From Stutzerimonas zhaodongensis (GTDB lineage: Bacteria; Pseudomonadota; Gammaproteobacteria; Pseudomonadales; Pseudomonadaceae), in the NCBI RefSeq assembly GCF_003696365.1, contig NZ_RFFM01000010.1, positions 1 through 52,689 on the forward strand: a DNA stretch of 52,689 bases. Direction: 5' to 3'. Position numbers and translations under genes: made by a program. A model generated the notes under the pieces. It saw only the letters and a program-made list of their open reading frames with translations, was not told where the DNA came from and ran no database searches. Below are positions 43,201-49,751 of the stretch, one piece after another; the first letter of the stretch is position 1, and every line of letters starts with the position of its first letter.

Positions 43201-46200
43201 ATCGATATTCTCGAAGCACGCAATATCAGCGAGCGCGCACGTGAGACCAAGTTCAAGCAAACAGGGGTGTCAATCACGATCACCAATCCGGTGATCAGTG
43301 CGATTCAAACTGCCGAGCAGATGAAGCAGGCATCGGATAAAACCGATAACAGCCGCATGCAAACCTTGGCACTGGCCACGACCGCGCTGTCTGCAAACAA
43401 TGCTGCCACCGCTGTCGCCCAGAATCCGGCGCAAGTCGGCGGAGTTAACATCAGTATCTCCCTGGGTAGTCAAAAGAACGAAAACACCGTCACTCAGCGC
43501 AGCGACACCTCCGCGGCTTCCACCGTTGCGGCGGGCAACGACGTGACGTTGACCGCCCGTGGCGCCGGCGATAACAGCTCCATCACCGTCCGTGGTAGCC
43601 AGATCAAAGCGGGGAACAACGCGACCCTCGTCTCAGAGGGCGATATCAATCTGCTCGCTGCTACAGACAGAGCTGAACAGCAGAGTGATAGCGAGGGAAG
43701 CAGTGCCAGCGTGGGAATCGGGATCTCCTTTGGCGGTAGCCAGAACGGCATTTCCTTCAACCTGGGTGTATCTGCTAATCGAGGCGAAAGCGACGGGGAA
43801 GACGTTACTCATACAAACGCGCGGGTCGATGCTGGCAACACGCTGGCATTGATATCTGGTCGAGACACCAATCTCAAAGGCGCCGTGGCGACAGGCAAGC
43901 AGGTTATTGCCGATGTCGGGCGCGACCTGAATATCGAGAGTTTGCAGGACACCAGCACCTACAAGGTCGACGAAAAGAGTATGGGTTTTGGCGTGAGTCT
44001 GTGCATCCCGCCGTTCTGCTATGGCGCAAGTTCCGTATCCGGAAATATCGGCAAGACGGACATCAATTCCGAGTTTGCAAGCGTCACCGAGCAGTCCGGC
44101 ATTAGGGCGGGCGATGACGGATTCCAGATCCGGGTAGGTGGCAATACCGACCTGGGAGGCGCGGTTATCACGAGCTCCGACAAGGCCATCCAGGACGGTC
44201 GTAACACGCTCAGTACGGCCACGCTAACGACCCGCGACATTGAGAACGGCGCGAAATACAGCGGTAGCAGTATCAGCCTGGGCGGAGGGTATGGCGGCGC
44301 CGTCGGGAAGGATCAGCAAGGCAACGCACAGGCCGGTAGTGCCCAGACCCCGGGATCAACATTGCCAAGCGAGGGCGGGGTCAGCTCGGCCCTGCCAGTG
44401 GTCATTGGTGCACGTGACAGCGCGAGCAGCACCACGCGCAGTGGGATCAGCGGTGCGGTCATTGAAATCAGAGACGAGGCTGGTCAGCAAGCGTTGACAG
44501 GCTCAACCGCCGAGCAAACCGTCGCATCGCTGAATCGCGACGTGTCGAGCGATCGTGATACGTCAAACGCGCTCAAGCCGATCTTCAACGAAGAGGAGAT
44601 TCGGGCCGGTTTCCAGATCGTTGGGGCGCTCACCAACGAGGTAGGTACTCTGTTGGCCAACAAAGCGAATGAGGTTGACGAAAAACGCCGCGCTGCAGAT
44701 GAAGCGGAAGCCGCCGCGATGAATCCGGATCTGACCGGAGACCAGGCTTTGGCTCTTCTGCAATCTGCACAACAACTCAGAAAGGACGCCGCAGCGGTCG
44801 CCGACAAGTGGGGGGCGGGTGGAACCTATCGTCAGGTGACCACAGCCTTGGTCGCGGCGGCGGGTGGAAACGTAAGCGCAAGCAATGGCGCTTTCATACA
44901 AGGCTTGGTCGTCAATTACATTCAGCAGCAGGGCGCCGGTTATATTGGGAAGCTCGTGGAGGACGGCGCCTTGATAGAAGGATCCCCATCCCATGCTGCA
45001 CTGCATGGGATCGTGGGATGCGCGGGCGCAGCGGCGAGCAGCCAGAGCTGTGGAAGCGGTGCGGCGGGTGCAGCCGCATCAAGTCTTCTCACGGGATTAT
45101 TCTCCAATGCGAGCCCGAACGAGAGCGAGACCCAACGCGAGGCTAAACGAAATCTAATTGCGAGCCTGGTCACCGGCCTTGCCGCGGCTGGCGACCTCGA
45201 TGCGGCCGCTGCAAACGCCTCCGCCAGCGCAGCCATTGATAACAACTGGCTGGCGACTCAGCAGCTTGTGCAGGCGAAGAAGGAACTGAAAGAGGCAGAA
45301 GGGCGCCTGGATGAACTGCAGGTCTTGGCGAAATGGGCGTTTATCAGCAAAAAGCAGGATTTGCTGACGCAGAGTGGCGTTGGCCTGGGCCTAGTTGAAG
45401 CGGGCTTCGATGATGTCCAGGGTCTGTCGCAGATGCTAATGCATCCGGTGGAGACCATCCAGGCGATCGGCAGGCTGATCAATGAGCCAGGCGCTTTGGC
45501 CGGTTACCCAGATGAGGTCAAGCTGCAGTTACAAGCCAAGATCGACCGCATTGAGCAAGCGCTGACAGTCGGGGGCGACGAGCATGCTGTGCAACTGGGC
45601 CGTGACATGGGTGAGCTGGTATGGGATGTCGGGGGCATTCTCACCGGTGTCGGTGGAATAGCGAAAGGGGGAGTTAAACTCGCGAGTGTCGGCATCAAGC
45701 TGGGCCGAGACAGCCTGGAGAAAATGGCAGTAGATAGCACCAAGCTGCTCAAGACCGACGCAGTTGATCTGGCGGGTGGTGGGAAAATTCTTGGAAATCC
45801 TCTCCGTGAGGTCGAGGTTAGCTCCGGCGCTAAAGGTGCTTGGACGAAAGAGTTGAATAAGCCAGAGCCGAACACTATCTATAGGGTAGACGGTAACAAA
45901 ACCTACCAGACAGACAGTGTCGGGCGAGTTGAAAAAGTTGAATCTAATCTATCGCTTGCTAAGAATGACCGGAATACCTATCAGCAATGTATCGCCGGTA
46001 AGTGCGGGGTCAGCGGCGACGAAGGAGGACATCTGATCGCCAGTGTCTTCAATGGGCCAGGCGAGAAACTCAATTTGCTGCCTATGAATGGGAACTTGAA
46101 TAAGGGCGCCTGGAAAAAAATGGAGAATAAATGGGCCGATGCGCTCAAGCAAGGGCAGGCGGTCTATGTGAAAATTGAGCCTGTCTATAGTGGCTCTGGT

Positions 46201-46290
46201 GCGCGCCCAGATAGATTTAGTGTCCAGTATTCGATTGACGGCGGTCGCCCTGTTATTATGGACTTCAAAAATTCACCAGGTGGTATTTGA
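37222..46290 (+). CDS. cdiA: CdiA contact-dependent inhibition toxin with C-terminal nuclease domain
   Basis: The 3022-residue filamentous effector starts [20 protein letters not shown], the extended signal peptide region, with cleavage likely after STPSWA (residue 69). The TPS haemagglutination-activity domain follows ([44 protein letters not shown]), then long FHA-type repeats (about 300-1330), an insertion with [14 protein letters not shown] near 1490, more repeats, and a C-terminal region. No VENN motif is seen; IDNNWL near 45238 sits where the variable toxin begins. The last 130 residues match DNA/RNA non-specific endonuclease type ([40 protein letters not shown]). Base composition turns more AT-rich from about 45.8 kb, as expected of an exchanged toxin tip. 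The frame upstream of 37222 overlaps cdiC and is a shadow. Confidence 0.93.
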   Translation: [3022 protein letters not shown]

Positions 46291-46619
46291 TGAGTGATCA
46301 GGCGTTGTATCAGAAGATCGGGCAACTTTTGGTTGATGCTGGGCCTTCGAATGCTCGGGAAATAGTAGTTCGAGCAGAGCTCTTTTCGGAAGGAGATGGC
46401 GGAAAGTATGAGTTCGATTATATAGACAACGGTGGTGTGTTAGATTGGTTTACGCCGGACGGACGTGCCGTAGGGGATCTCACTGAATTATTGGTGCAAT
46501 TGCGAGATTATTTTTTGATCAATGACTTGACTGCTGGCAAAGGTGCTTGGTCAGGGTGTGAGATTTCATTGGCGGTTGATAAGATGAAGCTCGGTATCAA
46601 ATTCAATTATGATGAATAA
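46290..46619 (+). CDS. cdiI: CdiI immunity protein, YezG/DUF600-like
   Basis: The 109-residue acidic protein begins MSDQALYQKIGQLLVDAGP and has a beta-rich middle (VVRAELFSEGDGGKYEFDYIDN... DWFTPDG) and an aromatic-acidic tail, resembling the YezG family of immunity proteins. YezG-like proteins partner nucleases of this type (for example B. subtilis YeeF). The ATG at 46290 overlaps the cdiA stop by 1 base. It should bind and block the CdiA nuclease tip. Confidence 0.8.
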   Translation: MSDQALYQKIGQLLVDAGPSNAREIVVRAELFSEGDGGKYEFDYIDNGGVLDWFTPDGRAVGDLTELLVQLRDYFLINDLTAGKGAWSGCEISLAVDKMKLGIKFNYDE

Positions 46620-46689
46620 GACACTCTTCCGGTATGCTCTGAGTAAATTGGAGGCGTGCGATCGGTCGATGATCTGCGACCTTTAACTA

Positions 46690-47300
46690 GGTTCTGTATG
46701 AAAAGCCCGAACGGGTAGAATCGGTGCCATAAAAGGCTGGAGACTCGCATGGCTGAGCGCTACGAACTCCCAGATGCAGCTTCGAAACTGATCGCCGATC
46801 TGGTTTCCCCAAACAGAAAATAGGGCGACCTCGCAGTGATGATCGACTGATACTCATCGGCATCCTCTGGGCCTCGTGCTCAGGTGGCGCCTGGCGCGAT
46901 CTGCCGGAGCGCTTCGGCCGATGGTTGACGGTGTATCAGCGCTTTCGTGATTGGCGGGGTGAAGGCATGTCGACCAAGTGCTTGATCGTTTGCATATTTG
47001 CCTAAATCATCGATCTGGATACATGGTTGATCGACTCCACGGCGGTACGAACAACCAAAGGCTCTTCTGGCGCCGGAAAGAAAGGGGGCCAGAAGAACCG
47101 GCAGACCATGCGTTGGGGCGTAGCCGAGGTGGCCTGAACACCAAAATCCCCGTGGTTTGCGATGCCGACGGCGTGCCTCTGCGTTTTCTGCTGTCGCCGG
47201 GCCAGGCCAGCGGCATCTCGAATGCTCAAGCACTCCAGGATCAGATCCGCATCCCCGGCAAACAAGGCCGGCCTCGCAAGCCAATAGCAATGAGTGGTAG
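46690..47300 (+). mobile_element. IS5-family insertion sequence remnant
   Basis: The left terminus starts at 46690 with GGTTCTGTATGAAAAGCC, typical of IS5-family (IS427 group) ends. A transposase-like frame starts at 46749 (MAERYELPDAASKLIADLVSP) but stops after 24 codons. Further fragments read LILIGILWA, AWRDLPERFGRWLTVYQRFRDWR, LDTWLIDSTAVRTTKGSSGAGKKGG and GKQGRPRK in shifting frames. The 3' half and right end are missing. Not functional. Confidence 0.8.
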
Positions 47301-47309
47301 GAAGACGTG

Positions 47310-48212
47310 ATGGTGCGGGATCTCAAAGGAAGTGCTGATTACTGGTCAGAATGGGTAGATTATGGTGATCAGTACATCGCTGAGGCGAAACAGACAGCTG
47401 CACAACAGAATGCGGATCCCAATTATCTACCACAGTATTTATTTACCATAGCGCAGAAACATTGGCACCAGATGCTGCGCCGTTACTCAGCTGGCTGTCG
47501 TGTAGATACTCTTGCGATATACTTCCCAGGCTTGCTCGATGCATGGGAATGTTCAGAGCAATTAGGCCGCGAAATCTGGAGCAAGGAGCAGCAGGTTATC
47601 CGCAGCTCTTGGAAGCTTAATCTCGACCATTATATCAGCTGCTTTTGGCTTGTTGGACTTGGGCTGACGTTAGATATTCCGGATGATCAATGGTCACGGC
47701 TGATAGCGCTAATTGGAAATGAAGGACAAGATCGTCTTCTTGACAAAATAATATCCAAACGTTCACCAGCACGGGTCATTAGGGATGAAGTGCTCTATCC
47801 GACACCTTACGCGTTGCTCTTAAATGCTATTGAGGCACCAGTAGAGAAACAGGCCCTCCTTCTCAAGCAGTTCGTTGAGTCTTGGTTCGATGGGCTGGGC
47901 GCAGCCGTGCGAAATGCCAAGCATGGTCAAGCAGCAAAGGTCACGTATCCGTACTGGTATAAGTACGGCGATGAGAATTTCGCAGGCGGCGCTTACTTTG
48001 GTAGATGGTGCGTAGAGGCCGCCGTAGCTGCAAAGGTATTCCGGGTCGACGATGCCTTATGCGTTGGTAATCAGCACTACCCTGTTGACCTGATACACCT
48101 GCCGCGCAACGAGACAGACTCATCCGTGCAAGCTGAAGTTATGACAGAGCGCTCGGCTCAGCCTAGTGCCAAACGAGGTCTAATAGCTCGTTTGCTCAGT
48201 CGGCGGAATTGA
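47310..48212 (+). CDS. PoNi-like immunity protein (DUF1910/DUF1911), orphan
   Basis: The 300-residue protein has an N-terminal DUF1910-like part and a C-terminal DUF1911-like part ending YPYWYKYGDENFAGGAYFGRWCVEAAVAAKVFRVDDALCVGNQHYPVDLI, matching immunity proteins (PoNi) of PoNe DNase effectors. No PoNe toxin is encoded beside it; the cdiA tip is of another type. It lies after the IS remnant downstream of cdiI, so it is probably an orphan immunity gene left from an earlier toxin module. The ATG at 47310 follows GGAAG. Confidence 0.82.
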   Translation: MVRDLKGSADYWSEWVDYGDQYIAEAKQTAAQQNADPNYLPQYLFTIAQKHWHQMLRRYSAGCRVDTLAIYFPGLLDAWECSEQLGREIWSKEQQVIRSSWKLNLDHYISCFWLVGLGLTLDIPDDQWSRLIALIGNEGQDRLLDKIISKRSPARVIRDEVLYPTPYALLLNAIEAPVEKQALLLKQFVESWFDGLGAAVRNAKHGQAAKVTYPYWYKYGDENFAGGAYFGRWCVEAAVAAKVFRVDDALCVGNQHYPVDLIHLPRNETDSSVQAEVMTERSAQPSAKRGLIARLLSRRN

Positions 48213-48316
48213 TAACGGGCGGCAGCTTCCGGCTTGGCGAACGAATAGTGGTAGCTTCTAAAACGCTCCGCCAGCTGTGTTTATATTGTGAGGGCGCTTC
48301 GCCGAGAGGATCGCAG

Positions 48317-48376
48317 ATGAGAGACGAGTTCGTCCCGATACATATCAAAAAATTCGGCGAAGCGAGTCCACACTGA
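48317..48376 (+). pseudogene. 5' fragment of a gene interrupted by the IS3 element
   Basis: An ATG with a GAGAGGA ribosome site starts MRDEFVPIHIKKFGEASPH, then the frame runs into the IS3 left end and stops. The rest of the gene is not found on the other side with certainty. The product is not recognised. Confidence 0.4.
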
Positions 48377-48412
48377 ACCGCCCCGGGTTTCGTGGAGGCC
48401 GTTTCGTTTAAG

Positions 48413-49320
48413 TCAGGCCGCCACGGCCTGATCTGTTTGCTGCTGGTGGAAGTTTGCCTCAGCCTCCGCAGGCGGGATATAGCCGATTGAGCTCAGCAGG
48501 CGTTGGTGGTTGTACCAGTGCACCCATTTCAAGGTCGCCATTTCGACGGCTTCGCGGCTCTTCCATGACTGACGGTAAATCAGCTCGGCCTTGTACAGCC
48601 CGTTGATGGTTTCGGCCAGGGCGTTATCGTAGCTGTCTCCCTTGCTACCCACCGAGGGCTCTATACCGGCCTCTGCCAATCGCTCAGTGTAGCGAATGGA
48701 GACGTACTGACTGCCACGGTCGCTGTGATGGATCAGCCCACCTGTGCAATGCGGCTGACGGGCATACAGGGCTTGCTCCAGGGCATCCAGTACGAAGTCT
48801 GTCTTCATGCTAGTACTGACTCGCCAGCCGACGATCCGGCGTGCAAAGACGTCGATCACGAACGCCACGTACAGCCAGCCCTGCCAGGTCGATACATAGG
48901 TGAAGTCCGACACCCACAACTGGTTCGGGCGGTCGGCATGGAACTGGCGTTGGACGCGATCCAGCGGGCAAAGAGCCTTGTCGCCAGCCACCGTTGTGCG
49001 CACGACCTGGCCACGCCTTATGCCCTGTAATCCAGCACGACGCATCAATCGCTCTACCGTGCACCTGGCAGCTGCGATGCCTTCTCGCCGTAACTGCTTC
49101 CAGACCTTCACTGCGCCATAGCACTGCATGTTGGTGTCCCATACGCGCTGGATTTCCATGATCAATGCGTCATCGCGTCGAGCGCGGCAGCAACGTAATT
49201 CGGGGTTGCGCTGCTGGGCCGCATGCCTACGGTAACCGGACGGGGCGATCTGTAAGACGCGGCAGATCGACTCGACCCCAAGACGGTCACGGTACTGATC
49301 GACAAAAGCCCTCAGGACTT
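48413..49320 (-). CDS. IS3-family transposase OrfB (DDE catalytic part)
   Basis: The main part reads from an ATG at 49165 or upstream through frame fusion with OrfA. It has an HTH_21-like start ([31 protein letters not shown]), then the integrase core with the DDE triad: [19 protein letters not shown] (first Asp), HHSDRGSQY (second Asp) and [15 protein letters not shown] (Glu). All three acidic residues are intact. OrfA and OrfB normally join by a -1 frameshift near 49320 to make the active transposase. The reading frame is open from about 49320 down to the stop at 48413. Confidence 0.9.
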
Positions 49321-49635
49321 GGTGCGGCGGTCGAGCTCCGCCTGGGCAAAATACGCACTGGCCAGACGCAGAATTTCATTGGCTTTGCGCAGTTCGCGGT
49401 TCTCCCGCTCCAACGCCTTGATGCGTTCGCGCTCTTCGGTTGTCGGGCCTGGACGCTGACCTGCGTCGGTCTGATGACGGCGAATCCAGCCATGCAACGT
49501 CTGCGCTGCACAGCCAATCTTCGGCGCGATGGCTTCAATGGCGGCCCACTCGGAGGGATAGTCGTTCAAATGCTCCAGAACCATGCGCACGGCACGTTCA
49601 CGGACTTCAGGGGAGTAGGTCGTAGTCTTTTTCAT
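49312..49635 (-). CDS. IS3-family transposase OrfA
   Basis: The 107-residue protein has a helix-turn-helix ([22 protein letters not shown]... [23 protein letters not shown]) and a leucine-zipper-like coiled coil ([30 protein letters not shown]). It binds the inverted repeats and is fused to OrfB by programmed frameshift. The ATG lies 24 bases inside the right repeat. Confidence 0.92.
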   Translation of the reverse strand: MKKTTTYSPEVRERAVRMVLEHLNDYPSEWAAIEAIAPKIGCAAQTLHGWIRRHQTDAGQRPGPTTEERERIKALERENRELRKANEILRLASAYFAQAELDRRTKS

Positions 49636-49751
49636 GGCCTCATCTTCTCAAGAGTTGAGGCCTCCACGAAACCCGGGGCGGTTCAAGAGAATCGTTTACC
49701 CTTTCTAGTAGTACCTGTGGCTCGAGCTGGCTTGAAGTAGATAGCTAACGA

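Larger units (their letters stand above)
48374..49685 (-). mobile_element. IS3-family insertion sequence, apparently complete
   Basis: The element is 1312 bases long and bounded by perfect 27-bp inverted repeats (48374-48400 and 49659-49685, outer bases TGAACCGCCCCGGG). It holds the two overlapping transposase frames OrfA and OrfB in the usual IS3 order on the minus strand. The three bases next to each end (CAC and AGA) differ, so no target-site duplication is visible. Confidence 0.93.

Noticed and set aside
38088..44807. Many minus-strand frames of 60-180 codons opposite cdiA
   Set aside because: They are shadows produced by repetitive FHA sequence; none has a ribosome site or domain.
46620..46690. 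Second immunity gene directly after cdiI
   Set aside because: The 70 bases before the IS remnant have no start codon with a usable frame.
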